Shown piece by piece: positions 1 to 13,044 of a stretch of 64,000 nt of DNA. Under the pieces are notes generated by a model, which saw only the letters and a program-made list of their open reading frames with translations, was not told the DNA's origin and searched no databases. The DNA comes from Caprella mutica (lineage: Eukaryota > Arthropoda > Malacostraca > Amphipoda > Caprellidae). Positions within the stretch are counted from its first letter, which is position 1. Each line of letters begins with the position of its first letter. A program made the position numbers and the translations under genes. Location: positions 186,001 to 250,000 of the forward strand of contig CANNZV010000257.1 of assembly GCA_947561585.1 (NCBI GenBank), written 5' to 3'.

Positions 1-1250
1 TTAATGGATTTTTTACATTAACTTAGATATTGGATATACAGTACAAGTCAAAAATAAATCGGGTACAAAATTTAAATAGTCATAACTTTAACAAAAACAA
101 GCGTATTTCCATATGGTTCTCTTTGACTAATGCAGGAATTTGTGATCTAAAGTAAATCATTCTATACCAAAAACAGCCATTATCCCTCAACTTTTCAATA
201 CATTATTTTAGCACCCATTTTCTGACTGCTTTCATTGATCTTTTGATCACGTCAGGATTAGCTTTCAAGAAATCCGCATCGTTCTTTTAATTGATTCAGA
301 TTAGCTGGTGAGGAGAAGCATACATCATTTTTCAAATAAAACCACAAGAAAAAAATGGTAGCATTCAAATCTGAGCTCCTCAGAGATCATTCAATTGCCT
401 GACCTTTGGAAATGACTCGGATGTTCGAAATCTTCTCTCAGTCTACTTTCACAGCAAGTGTCCTGTATACTGAGAACCATCCTGCATCCACCATATTAGA
501 TTCAGAGTAGTTTCATAAATATGTCGTAGTTACGGAATTATCCGCTGATTCAACATAAGAGTTCTTAAAATCATGCTAATTTTTGGGGATAAAATCAACT
601 CTTTTGATAAGCAATGTTTGAAATAAAGTCGCACAAAAGCTTTTTCATCACCTTATACTTATGACACCCTGTAGAAAAACTATTAACAATAGAAAAACTA
701 ACCAATACTGTGGTTATAGCTGACAAAAATTTGCATTAACCGAAAAAAACACACGGAAATACGGTAGTTCTTTTTAAAGTTATGACGATTTTAATTTCGC
801 ACCCTCTTTTTTTACTCATACTGTATATATAATTAAATGAATGAAATGATGCAACCTCTGTTATGCTCATTAATATGTAATCAAATGCTGCTTTCATATC
901 TCAGTCTTTAGAGCTAAATTAACCACTGAATATAAGAAGAAACAAGACACAGTCTCTAAATAGCGTCATTCCTAAATGTGTCTAGAATGTTCCAGACGTA
1001 ATTGGCAGATTCCATGGATTCCATATTGTAGCATTTCATTAGACCAACAAAAAAGATGTAAAACAATGATATTAATGTTGAGACTCATACAAAATTAATT
1101 TTACACGTCATATACTTTTATATGATATATATAAGTTGTAATCTCTTCTAATACAAAATGTAGCGATTTATTAGTTTTTTCATAATTTGTTTAATATATA
1201 ACTTTCCTATAGTATCTATTATATTAATATAATGTTACATTACAAATAGA

Positions 1251-1336
1251 TAGGGTAAGTTCCAAGTTATAGGACGGTTTCATATAGTAATGTTAAATAA
1301 TAATTATGATATCCAATAACTCTTAACTCTACCCTG
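1251..1336. mobile_element. MITE-A copy (short)
   Basis: Left tagggtaagttccaagttat then aggacggtttc; right tccaataactcttaactcta then ccct. Only about 85 bp, so most of the core is lost. Confidence 0.65.
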
Positions 1337-3350
1337 AATTTATAAATATTTCTATATTTAGCAGAACTTTAAAAACAATGATGTGAACTTTTACGTGATG
1401 ATGTTTGCAATAATTGACTTGTTGTACAATATTAACATTGAACATAATTTAGTTTTACTTTTGATGACACAAAGAAGATGTCAAAGGTCAATGAATTAAA
1501 TATAATGTATGCCGTCCATCTTTTTCAGATACATCATATATATCTACATCAGAAATATGATTCTTTCATCATGCTTATTAGATTCACGTAATTGGTGATT
1601 CCTATTTTAAAGTATTTATTGAAACAGAAATTTAAAACGGTAAACTCTTCTACGAATCTACAATAAATCTTTCTTCATTCTTTCGCATTCCAACTTGTCT
1701 TTTTCAACGATTTCTCAATATTAGTCATTGGGGGTCATTCACAAACCAATGAGAAGAATTACGGGCAATGATTCCTACATCGATATGATAGACTGCTTCA
1801 TCCGAATAAAAGAGAAATGTGACGAAGTTGGCTTTAACATCATTAGAAAACATCTTCAATAACTTTAGGAGTAAATATGTGAGCCTATATTTTGAGAAGT
1901 ATTATTGTAGTTCTTATAATCAAAATAAAACCCCAAATATTTGGAGTCGATGCAGACCAAGTTTGTACAATTGCAAAGTTATTCAAGTTTAGAATTGGGA
2001 CAAATAAAACAATACCCTGTATAAGAAGTGAAAAAAATCAATACTAATTATTACAGTTATAAATTTATTTAGATAGCATCATTTTAACTACATAGTAAAA
2101 TAGTTTACCATTGAAAATAAACTAAATATATTATTAAAAAAAGCTGTTTTCAAACCAAAAAAATTGTTTATACAAAATTTTAAGTATATTTGCAACCAAC
2201 TTTCATTGATTATCAAATAGTAACTGGATCTTATTTACCAATAATAATCTCCGAAGAGCTAAATTTATTAGTGATCTCCTCGCACCTATAGGTTTGTATA
2301 GTAGACAACTGTCTGTAATATTGCACTGTAACATCTAGCCAGTTAATGACCAAGTAGTCCTTACAAGATTGTGTAGAAGAACTCAAATGCTCTTCATGTA
2401 TGTGATTTCCTCCCTGTCTGCTGCTAAGAGGTATGAAGCTTCTCTAAATTCCTGGCTTTTTAATCTAGTGACTCTCTATGAGAAAAGTAGACGTTCTGTT
2501 TCTGATGTTTCATGTTTTTGAAGTAGAAACTGAAGACGGGAAGTTGCCCTAGGCTTATTAATTATTTTAACCCTTTAGCGCTGAGCAAACTAGGTTTCAT
2601 ACTAAGTTTATTAGTGAGTAAATATGGTCACTAGAACGGTGAAAAGTAACCTATTTACATTTACACATACAATTTCTTTTAGAAACTACAGAAGAAAAGT
2701 TGTTTTAAATACATTGAAATCTATCATCTATAAAATGTTCTTGCAGTGGAGGCAATGATGAGTGGGTACTTCTCTAAATACGAATCCTAAAAATACCAAA
2801 ATAGAATAGGTGATTAATATTTATACTATAAACTTCAATGGTTATTGCCAGTCGTAGTTGACTGCTTATTACAATCACAGTTTGTTTCAGACAATTGACC
2901 AATAAGAGGGCAAATCACCTTTTTATATCCTATTTCTTTTCACTAGAACTTTAGAAATTATTTATAGTCACTACAAAATGCAGGTATCATTCATTTCAGT
3001 ACAAAATCTTTAACTTTGTATTCGTTATTTTCTAATTGAAAAATATAACATATACCTTTTCATTAATATGATGATTTTTCTTTTATTATATTAGGGTTTA
3101 ATATGTTATTAATTAATAGGCAATATAATATGAAAATGACAATCCCAGCAATGGTATTTCTGATTAGAACAGACTGCAATATAATCCACAAAGATTAGAG
3201 GTGTATTGTACGAGCGTTTAATTAAGTGATATTTTCTTAGTTCCATCCGACTCGTAAATAAAAACCTACTTTAATTGAACATTACCATTGTTCAAATGAT
3301 ACATGAAGCTGGCTTATTATTCTCATTTTAAATCATCTACACTATGTATA

Positions 3351-3553
3351 GAGTAAGTTCCACGTTATCGGTCGTTTCCACATTTTCAATCATGATAGAA
3401 AAAAAATACGATAATTATTATATTTCTTTTAGTTTTATTGGGATCCATTAGGCCCGCAGATATTACGTGTACGAACTAAACAAATTAGCTCATAATTATT
3501 TGTTTTTTCTTACGTGATCGACAATTTGGAACTGTTTTATAACTCAGAACTAT
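3351..3553. mobile_element. MITE-A copy
   Basis: Left gagtaagttccacgttatcg then gtcgtttccacatt; right gatcgacaatttggaactg then ttataactcagaac. Full length, about 200 bp. Confidence 0.75.
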
Positions 3554-3980
3554 GATATTGACAAACAAATCCTTCAATAAAAAGTTCATTATTCATGTAA
3601 TATAATTGTATTAATACTTAAAGCTTATTAATACGTCAGATGCGAGTGGCAATTATAATATAATTATGAAAAACTCAGCTGTAGTCTGTACAATTAATAA
3701 TTTCATCCGATGTAATATTTATTACCGCTAATAACAACATCAGCATTGCGTGTCTTTTTGTGATTTAATCAAAGAGTGTAAAGGTAATTAATACTTCATT
3801 GCATCCTTGTGATCACATTTCCATCTCCTCTACTCCTAATGAGAGAACTAATTAATGTTTCATTTTTGTAAATTAACAATTATATGGAATTAATGATAGG
3901 ATCAATGACTGTCAATGAATTTGTAGCTCAATATTTACTGATGTACAACATTTTATATTGAACTCCATTAATATTGGAGG

Positions 3981-4130
3981 GTGAAGTGTAGGTTTGGATT
4001 TATTGGACGGTTTCACATATTTAATTGTATAGGATAAAAATATACATATAATAATAGTTTAAAAAAATTAAATACTTTCACAATCAATTATGATCGAAAT
4101 TTGAGAAGAGTTCAATAACTCCACTTGTTG
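3981..4130. mobile_element. MITE-A copy (decayed)
   Basis: The left end tattggacggtttcacat is clear; the right end gatcgaaatttgagaagagt then tcaataactcc is poor. Confidence 0.4.
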
Positions 4131-5586
4131 TCAGAGTATGGAGTGCATTTCCAAATCTGAAAGTCATTCGGTTTGTTTATTTAGTAGTGCTGGAGAAGTG
4201 AAATGGCAAAAGGAAATGAAGAGTCCCTTCGAACTTTACGAGTTTGAAGCTTGAAACAACTAGCGAATAAACTCTGCAAATTTTCTATCTATTCATATTT
4301 TGCTCATGAATTTTAAGAATATTAATTTATACTTATGGGAGTTAACGACAAGTGATGCAATGTTTCTATATTCAAATTCAGTGATGAAAATTGCAATTTT
4401 ATTAAATTCGATATAAATGTATTAACTCTCATTCATCAACACTAATAAAACTATAAGTTTCTAAAAAAACATCTGTTAACGCAATGGTTTCAATTGAAAA
4501 AAATATTTGAATACATTAATCTGAATCTTTTCTAAAATACAAATAGTTTCCTTTTTTAGTCAGACTCATTTTCCATCCTCTGTAACACTCCATGTTTTAG
4601 TTGTGTTTTGAGAAATAGAATTTGAAATATTCATAATAGTAATTCCGTATGCATGGACTTACTTGAAACTAAGAATAATTTTTTTTTGTTAGAATACTCA
4701 GGATAAAGTAATTCTAAAGCAGCCTGGGTGTCAGAATTATTTATAGAGAACCATTAGCATTGCTCTGTCCCTGCATATAATTAGCAACAGTCCCTATATG
4801 GTCACCGCCTGTCTTCCATAAATTATTTGTCTGTTGTGGAATATTCATCATAATTAGAGTATCATTTAGGTAAGAGATTGTATTTATTCAAGAAGATTGT
4901 AAGCACTAATCACAAATATTTGCCATTACGATAACGTAGGAAAATATAGTAAACCACATACGACTTTTATTCAATATCCCCCTACAGCAATTTCCTCTCA
5001 GCAATTAGTCCTTTGGATAGCACCCCAATGCAAAGTAGCATGGACTAAATTCCCCATAATTAGAGTCTCGGTCTCTTTGTCAAAGGTCGATTCAATCAAA
5101 TCACGAAAGGAAAAACTTTTCACTCCCTGATATGAAGTCACTATTTATTCCGTTAGTCCTTCACAGCTCCATCACTACATTGAGTTTTTAATTACAATTG
5201 CATGACATTCACTTTAACAGGAGTTCAACTCTTGGAATATTACCATGATATCGCACAAAGAGAAACTATTAGTCTTCATTGCTAATTCTAGTAAAGAGCA
5301 GCAACCGTTTGTATGAACTGAAATATTATCTATAGTTTGATTGTAATTTAGAGGTGATATTAATAGGTGATGTTATATTCTTCTTGTTTTTAATGAAAAA
5401 AATGACATTAAAGATGACATTATTTTTTTCTTTACATTACGACCAAATTCTGTGATCTAAATTTACCTTTATAACGTGCAGGAAAATAGATGATTCTTCA
5501 GAGAGAAAATTACCTAGGGTGCCATAGAAACTGAAGAATATCCTATCTTGATCCTCTATGGTTTCACCATACCTTTCACCATCAGT

Positions 5587-6477
5587 ACAATTCATCGCTG
5601 GACAATTCGTCCCATGACAACTCGTCGCTAAATGAAAATAAAACATATATATATAATTATAATTAGCTCCTTTAAGAGGAGCTAATTTTTTTCTACAAAA
5701 TAAGTGGTTGATATGGTGAACTTTATCCTTATAATTTATTGATAGTTACTGGTACAATTATTGTACATATCATATTTTTATTGAAAAGGACACTACTCTC
5801 ATTCCACTCTTTATTGAATGGTTCACTAATTAAATTTCAACAACATTAACGAAGTGCCGAAATCCATTAAAAAAAGAAAATACAGGGATATATTCATAGT
5901 GATATACATATTTCAATTACCAGCAATTACGTTACAAATTGTACGATTTTTTTTTTGTGGAAGTTGTTGTTCACAAAATAGTTTATTTTTAAATTTCTGC
6001 GAATTTCATATCTCAAATCTGAAATATTGTTGTCTAGAGTTTGTAAATTTTTAGCATCATTTGATAGTATATCTTTGGCAATTTAATCATTTTTTTTACT
6101 GCCAACAAAAAGAACAGTTAACATTGTTTTTCAATTTAATTTTTTTTCAGTGATTTTATAAATGAATTGTAACATTCTGTTTGTTATAATACTGCAATAT
6201 TAGTTATTAGTTTGTTTGAGTTTTTCTACCCTGTCATTCATCATCATTTGAAAAATCATTGTATTTTGCGATCATGACGAACTCAGTAAAAGTAAAGTTA
6301 TATTATGAAATACAATTATATATATATATATATATATATATTAGCTACTTTCATTTGTAATTTTTAAAATGTTATAATAATATTATAAAATGTAACTTCT
6401 TTATTTTCAATCTGCTATGATTTGTCCGGGAACGAACTGTTCGGCGATGAATTGTCCAGGCGACGAATTGTCCAATG
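5587..6477. mobile_element. Probable element bounded by inverted GACGAATTGTCC arrays
   Basis: Left array 5587-5630 (cattcatcgctggacaattc, then gtcccatgacaactcgtcgc) and right array 6424-6477 (ggcgatgaattgtccaggcg, then acgaattgtcc) are inverted relative to each other. The 0.8-kb interior is AT-rich without a coding look. I see no clear GTGACCGG or CTGTKCTAGG end and no target duplication, so the limits are approximate. Confidence 0.5.
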
Positions 6478-7189
6478 ATGAATAATTATTATTCTACAAC
6501 CTTTATCTCTAGATTGAAATTGAGAGCTTTGACTATAAATTCAATATTCAAATATCGAATGAACTAGCAAAGCTAGTATTTATTAGGATATTCCCATCTT
6601 GTAAAAAAAACTGAACAGTTTTTTGAGTAAGTATATTATTCTAAACAGTATGTTATTAACACAACATTCAATTTATTAGTTTTATGAAGCAATGAGAAGA
6701 AAATATATGTTTTTCTTGAAAGTTAAATCCAGCAACTGAACATTTGAATCTAAATTTTAAAAATACGAGGGATAAAATTTAGATTTAGTGTAATTTCAGA
6801 GTTGTTGATAGGTTCTACATTTCTGTTCATATGAGAAAATGTTATATATTTTAACCTTTTTACCTCGTTATTCAATTGTTATCCATGATCCTGGCAGGTA
6901 CCATAGACAAAAATTGAAATAACAAATTTAAATGTTTAAATTGATAGAAGAAAATATGGAACAGTCCAATAACTATTCCATTAGTCATGTATAGCGTAAA
7001 TATATGAGAGAGAACTCCCATGTATAAAATCTGATGTTCCATTATTATAAATAAATTTGTTATTAAAATACATGATAAAAAATGAGTTCGCTAAATTTAC
7101 AATTCCAATTATTAGTTTGTTATTTGTTTTATATTTATTTAGTGATATAGCCAACCCAAATACTCTATACTGAAAAAAAAATCGTCCCT

Positions 7190-7390
7190 CCGACATCATT
7201 GTTCCTCTTCACCGACACCATTACTGTTCATCATAGTGTAGGGTATAAACTCGATAGGAGTCACGTCTTTGCTTCTTGTTCATTTTGTCCATGTTGAATA
7301 ACGTGCCTGAGGTTGGGGAGTATTTCTTTGCTGAGGTCCATTGATGTAATGGAATTGTCTTGAATAGGTATTGTATTTACGGATTATGAT
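7190..7390 (-). pseudogene. Possible decayed coding fragment, perhaps Penelope-like C-terminus
   Basis: Higher GC than its surroundings. Minus-strand frames give NSITSMDLSKEILPNLRHVI and, after a frame change, TPIEFIPYTMMNSNG. This loosely recalls the QNSINRAYDVTPVLIPI end of the endonuclease fragment at 14055. Assignment is tentative. Confidence 0.25.
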
Positions 7391-8845
7391 GATAATAATG
7401 AACAGAATGTAATGATAGAAAGATAATCAGAAGATTGAACCATTGTAGAAGACTAATATTAATAAATATGTTTGGACAGTTCGACATAAAGTATATATAC
7501 TCTACGAATATTTTGTACTGCCATTCCTGCAAATGTTTTATGTATTAGTAATTTCTCACACTATAATATATTTCATATTCGTCAATATAGTATTTATGTT
7601 TGTCAATAAATTATTCTTTAGAAATCTTTATCAATAATATGGCAATATCTTTGTTTGTTATTATTATTGTACTATTATTTGTCAATCTCGACAACAATTA
7701 CAGTCGTAATATTCCCAGTTCAATTAACAATAATTCATCATTTATTAAGTAACTCTATTATCTCATCTGTATTGAAAATAAACTAGTTATTGATGTAAAT
7801 CTCATCAGAACAAAGCAGAATTATCATAATTGCTAAGATTTTAGACAGTTTGTCAGATTGCAACTCACGTACTAGCCTAAATTTTATCTTTTTTTTACTT
7901 TTTGCCCATAGTAAAATTTGCAATATTGAACTTAAATATTATATCATTTGTAATATTATATGACTTTAAATAAATATGGAATAACGTTTCTATTGCAGTG
8001 CTTATTTTGTATTAAAAATTAAGGAAATGTAGAGTTCATTTAGATCGTATATTGTAGGTAATGAATTCATTATTATGCTACAAAATACACATTCAACCGT
8101 ACTTATGATGTAAATATCAGATGAGTAAATTTGTATTTACTCATATGATATTTACTAAATTTATCAAATATATTGATGAATGAATGGATAAATTGGATAT
8201 TCTCAATATATATGTCCAGGGCCCATTTCATCTCTTATTTATGACAAGACTTCAATAGATACGGGGGACAGCATCACAGTTTGTGTAGGTGTTCGGAGAA
8301 GTGTTGACAATTCGGTGGTGATAAAATCGTTCAATAATTGCCTTGTGTTTCCTATTTCTGTTTATTGTTATGTGATGTGAAATCTGTCAGATGATTGAAA
8401 TAAATAATAACTGGAAATTTTTATTTCGTCAGATTTGTATACATAAATCAGGAATCAAATTTAATGCAGAAAAGTGAATCGTGAATACTTTATATATAGA
8501 TTTAATAAAAGAAATGTCTTTCACATATATTTCATTTATTTCTAAAATCGGCTTCAGTTACATACGGTTACACTTTCGAATCAATGTTTAAAAGAGTTCT
8601 GATTTTATTTTTGTTTTGCTGGTCCTGATAATTCATAATAAATTGAGCCTCATAAAAATATGAGAATTAATGTATATATTAATATGAAAATATATGATTT
8701 GAAAAAGTTAAAGTTCCACTTTTTTCATATTTTAGAATTTAATTATATCAATGGAACATATTGTAACTAAAATGCAACTCGTTATTTAAATTAATTAGGA
8801 ATTACCTAAATGTCAATTGACAATTACTATGAAGTATTTTCTTAA

Positions 8846-9110
8846 CCCCAATGAGTTTGACTATCAGAATGAACGGGAAGGTTTGAATATGTGTTATAGT
8901 AACACCTGTCTTATTCATAAACTCACGGTACTGTATGTTTTACAAGTTGTTAGCATATATACTAAACTAATGTGTACCAAATTTCAAGTAAAAATATTGA
9001 ACATATATAGGAAGAGAAATAAATACATAGGTATAAAACAAATGAGCAACTTAGAGAGCAGAGCTGTGAATGGAAATTGGGCGTCACTGGAACAGCTCGC
9101 TCTCTCTACT
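8846..9110 (+). repeat. Dispersed repeat, copy 1
   Basis: Matches the reverse complement of 26385-26632 in several blocks: aatgagtttgactatcagaa, then gttgttagcatatatactaa and actaatgtgta, then gagagcagagctgtga. The divergence is high enough to suggest an old family. The open frame across it is not conserved in the other copy. Confidence 0.75.
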
Positions 9111-9384
9111 TATAAGAATATATACTCTCAGGACAGACCACAGACAGACAAATAAAGATAAGGAAATTATTAATTGGGGGTGATAGATGAAACGTAAATT
9201 ATTGAGAGGAAATTGTTTTAATTTTTAATAATCAAAAACGTAACTCGACCCGAAAATATTAAATTGCTTTAAAATAATTAGTTATTATTGAATAGTTTTG
9301 GTTTAGTGTCCTTACCATTATTCTATTTTGTAATTTGATACATGTTTTGAAACATTAGAGTGTGTTAATATCCCATTTGTGAAA

Positions 9385-9482
9385 ATTTGTGGACGAAACG
9401 TCTTGTCGACGAAACATCTTGTCGACGAAATGTCTGTCGACGAAACGTCTGTCGGCGAAACGTCTGTCAACGAAACGTCTGC
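9385..9482. repeat. Tandem array of GACGAAACGTCTGTC units
   Basis: Five to six degenerate units of 15-18 bp (gacgaaacgtcttgtc, gacgaaatgtctgtc, ggcgaaacgtctgtc). It resembles the phrase arrays at the ends of the other elements, but no inverted partner was found nearby. Confidence 0.75.
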
Positions 9483-10214
9483 ACACCTACAGTGCTAATC
9501 ATTCTCCATAATTTCTGTGGATTCATTACCCTAATATTTGAGGTAAGTTGCCATTAATTTCTGTTTTACTAAACTGTTGAATATTCTGGTTATTGAAAGT
9601 CTTATTTGATAACTATTCATAGTCAAATTGTACTAATTGAATTCAACTTTAAGTTCATTTTTCCGAAATCATTTGTATTTAGTAAACTTCAATTCTATTT
9701 ATCCAAACTAAACCTTGTTTTACATATGAAAGTTATACAATAAAATACTGAATCTAGAAATAATAGTTTCAGGTGTCAATCTGCATGTACTTCCGTTTCA
9801 CTACTCCACGAACCCACATACCTCCCTCTTATAGTAACATGACTTTGGATAGCTTAATTGAAACTGCTTTTCATCAAACGAGTAAAAAAATGGCAAATTT
9901 ATTCATTATGCAAATTACCAGATGGCAATTGCCTGAAGGTAATAGAGCTATCAAAGAATTAACGTTCAGTTGCAGTTAATAGCGTGCCATTGTTCCTTGA
10001 AAATATTTTTAAACAATGAATTGACATCACAGATAAAAATTATTGAGGGGTTGGGGTGGGGGGATTAAAAATTAAAGGGTACCTTCTGGGTTCTTAAAGG
10101 GTTCTGATTATTACTATTCTCGTAATTAATACAAGGTAATATGTATTCACTCTCACAGGTATGTGTAGGTGTACTACCTTTTATTTTGTATGCATACCTA
10201 TATTAGGGAAGCTC

Positions 10215-11212
10215 GGTGACCGGTAAATTCCACCCCGGTATATTCTACCATAGTTGTATTCCACTCCAATAAATTCAACCCAATCCACAGTACGCCGTAC
10301 GGGTTAGGTTTGGTTAGTTATAAATATTAATCCTTCATAAATATTTTATATAATGCTTGGTAACTTGCATTTTCATTGTAGCAAATTAACCCTTTTTTTG
10401 ATCAAACATAAGCTATTTATTTACCACAGCACATGTGATAGAAAAGCAGAAAGAAAGATTGTGTGAACGCTCTTTATCAGATGACGTATTTTGATTTTCA
10501 ATCACAAGCTGATTTCTCCACAATCGCCAACACAACAGCCATATTACCTATAAGATCATGTCATATAGAATTTTTTTTATTTTTTTTATTTTGATATTGT
10601 GACTTCGAGTGAAAATGGTGTTAAATGTTCTTTTATCGAATTTTTTTTTTACATCGGGGTATTTTACATTTCTTTTCACCAGGAGGTTTTATCCCAGGAG
10701 GGATTATTGCACATGTTTTAACACTGGGGAGATTATTGTTTTCTTTTAACTTATAAACAAACAAAAAGAGAAAACATTGAATGGGTTGTCTCTGCTGCAG
10801 TCGAACCCCTCCATACCTCTTCCAACCATTGTTAAAAGAGCATGTACTGCAGTTTCATATTACAAAGGAATAAACATTAACTTGTTCAACTTTTTGTAAA
10901 AAACTGCTATATTATGAAAATTTATTTTTTTGTCTATTAGGACAAAATTTCAATTGACTTGAGCTACCACGTAAATATTTTCCAAATATCTGAGAATATC
11001 GACTGATTTATTTCATCATGTCTACGCAGTATTTAACAAATGGCTATCTAAAACTAAATCTTTGTCTTTTCATTTTCACCCAAAAGAGCATCGTCACATG
11101 GGTGGAATTTACCGGGGTGGAATATACCTAGGGTGCAATATATCGGGGTGGAATATACCGGAGTGGAATTTACCGGAGTGGAATATATCGTGGTGGAATA
11201 TACCTAGAACAG
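10215..11212. mobile_element. 1-kb element with unlike ends and phrase arrays (copy 1)
   Basis: The left end is gGTGACCGG followed by units of ggtaaattccacccc (10215-10280). The right end is an inverted array of ggggtggaatataccgg-type units (11100-11205) closing with CCTAGAACAG. Flanking 8-mers GGAAGCTC and ATAAGCTC match at 6 of 8. Inside, 10650-10740 holds a further array (ggggtattttacat, ggaggttttatcc, gggattattgcac) resembling the one at 63770-63835. No ORF of note. Confidence 0.7.
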
Positions 11213-12700
11213 ATAAGCTCCTATAGTTATCGGTCGCTTCCACTTTTTCCACTTTCACATTTTCCAAAATAAAATAATACCTATTTTATCTACCTATCTA
11301 CTTTCAGATCACTGCACATAATCATTAATATATTAGAATATTTTGATATTATATCATATTTTATTAGTATGATGAGCAAAACTTCCAGTTCAAAATAATA
11401 ACTTAAATTTAAATAAAACTCAACTTTATCAATGGACAATTATCTTTCAATTGGACTCTAATTTTATCAATTAATTGGTCAGAGATATAAACAATACAAT
11501 AAATGTAAATGTGTACAAATAATATGTTTATCCACTAATTTGTTCAATTAAACACGATTATATTGGCATTGACAATTTATGGATATATAGCGCAAATAAT
11601 CTGTCAATATAGTTTGACCGTATTTTTTAGTAATACGGGGTACTTCTGGCTAATGAACTTATTATATGTATATTAGTGCTTTGTTCCAGTTCTCCGAGAG
11701 TCTTCCTTCTTATATGTTGGGTTGAACTTTACCCTATTTGCCTCCAGTTATTCTGATTTTGTAACGTTATCTGTTACTATTTTTTAAAGTAACCAATTTT
11801 CTTTCTCCTTTGCGTTTTCTGTACCATGTTGTATGAGATTAGCAGCCCACAAACAAATTTATGGCGTCACGTCACCAGATTTTAGTCTTTAGCCCCACTC
11901 TAATTTTCTATGTGATGTAACTAGATGAGTTACACCCCGTGACCGGACAATTGCCACCCGCGGACAATTGCTGCCCGGACAATTGCCACCCAAATAATTA
12001 TTATCAGGCCTCTTACTTAAAAGATAGTGATAAAATAAGCATATATAGTATTTTTATTCGATTAATTATTAATTATTTTCATTTTAAGATACAATTTTTT
12101 TCATTCATCATTTATTGTTATTTTATAAAATTAATTATTCCATTTGGTGATATAATTAATTACAAATTGTTTTTTGTACGATTTATTTCCATCATTCATT
12201 ATATTTTTATTATACGATTGATCTTTCCATTTTAAATTGAATATTTCTTCGTTTGTCACCAATATCATTATTAAACATATATTTATAATTTAATATATGG
12301 CAAGCTACAGTATTTGAAATCAGTCGCTTAAATTAAGCACATATATTAAATTATTTTAAATCCTTTTACATTTTTCATTATGAATTTTCAAATTTTCTTT
12401 CTGTTCTAGTGACCGGTTATATTCAATGACAGCTGTTATTAGTATTTCACTGTTAAAATATGTTTCATTAATGATATCACTATACAACATTATTGATTCT
12501 TGATCAATTGTTGATAAAAGTGTTTATTATCTCACCCAGTAAAGTTCTATATATATTTTTAATTGATAATGGACCAACAATAGGTATTTACATTACTTTT
12601 ACTTAATAAGGAAAATTTAAAGTCAAGAATCCTGATAATATTAATTAGGGTTGTAACAATATAGATGGATTTTAAAAATATTATAAACAGAGTGGATATA

Positions 12701-12746
12701 TATTATTATGAGGTAATTTAAACTCAACGTTGAAGGTTTTATCAGG
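12701..12746 (+). repeat. Inverted copy of part of the Penelope-like ORF
   Basis: This plus-strand stretch matches the minus strand of 14560-14604 (coding MRLFKLNVEGFIR) with about one mismatch over 45 bases; the shared core includes aactcaacgttgaaggtttt. The last part, gaaggttttatcaggtt, is repeated at 12772-12789. Penelope-like copies often carry partial inverted copies at one end, which would explain this. Confidence 0.8.
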
Positions 12747-12792
12747 TTTATTTTATTTTATTTTATTTTTTTGAAGGTTTTATCAGGTTCAA

Positions 12793-12826
12793 GCTTTCGA
12801 ATAGAAAGATTTCTATTCATCATCAG
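12793..12826 (-). ncRNA. Hammerhead-ribozyme-like motif (possibly degenerate)
   Basis: On the minus strand CTGATGA (12826-12820) is followed by T, a 9-bp perfect stem GAATAGAAA / TTTCTATTC (12818-12810 with 12807-12799) and then GAAA (12798-12795): the hammerhead core box, stem II and second core box. Penelope-like elements are known to carry such ribozymes, and this lies on the strand of the endonuclease ORF. Missing: I cannot find a convincing stem III closing on a UH cleavage site, nor a good stem I partner, so it may be inactive. Confidence 0.5.
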
Positions 12827-13044
12827 GAGAAAGGTGGAAAACTTCGACCTGACAATGAATTTTATGACCAATAGTTGTATGTTGGATACCGTCTTTCTAT
12901 TTCAGCTATCTATCTTTTTGTTTATTATTATTAATTAATCTATTAAAAATCGAAATATGAAACCAAAATTTGATACTACCTATAGCTACTGTTGACTACA
13001 TTCATTCTCTACAAAAATTCTACTTTCTTTATATTTGTAACAAG

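Larger units (their letters stand above)
1337..5586. other. Non-coding AT-rich DNA
   Basis: Apart from the two MITE-A copies listed separately, no coding signal, tandem repeat or structured element was seen. The same applies to 1-1250. Confidence 0.6.

Noticed and set aside
5437..5646. Open frame of 69 codons on the minus strand
   Set aside because: It overlaps the left phrase array of the 5587-6477 element and has no recognisable domain.
12401..12420. CTGTTCTAGTGACCGG, which looks like both end motifs of the phrase-array family fused
   Set aside because: No array follows, no partner end and no duplicated flank; may be chance or a lone remnant.
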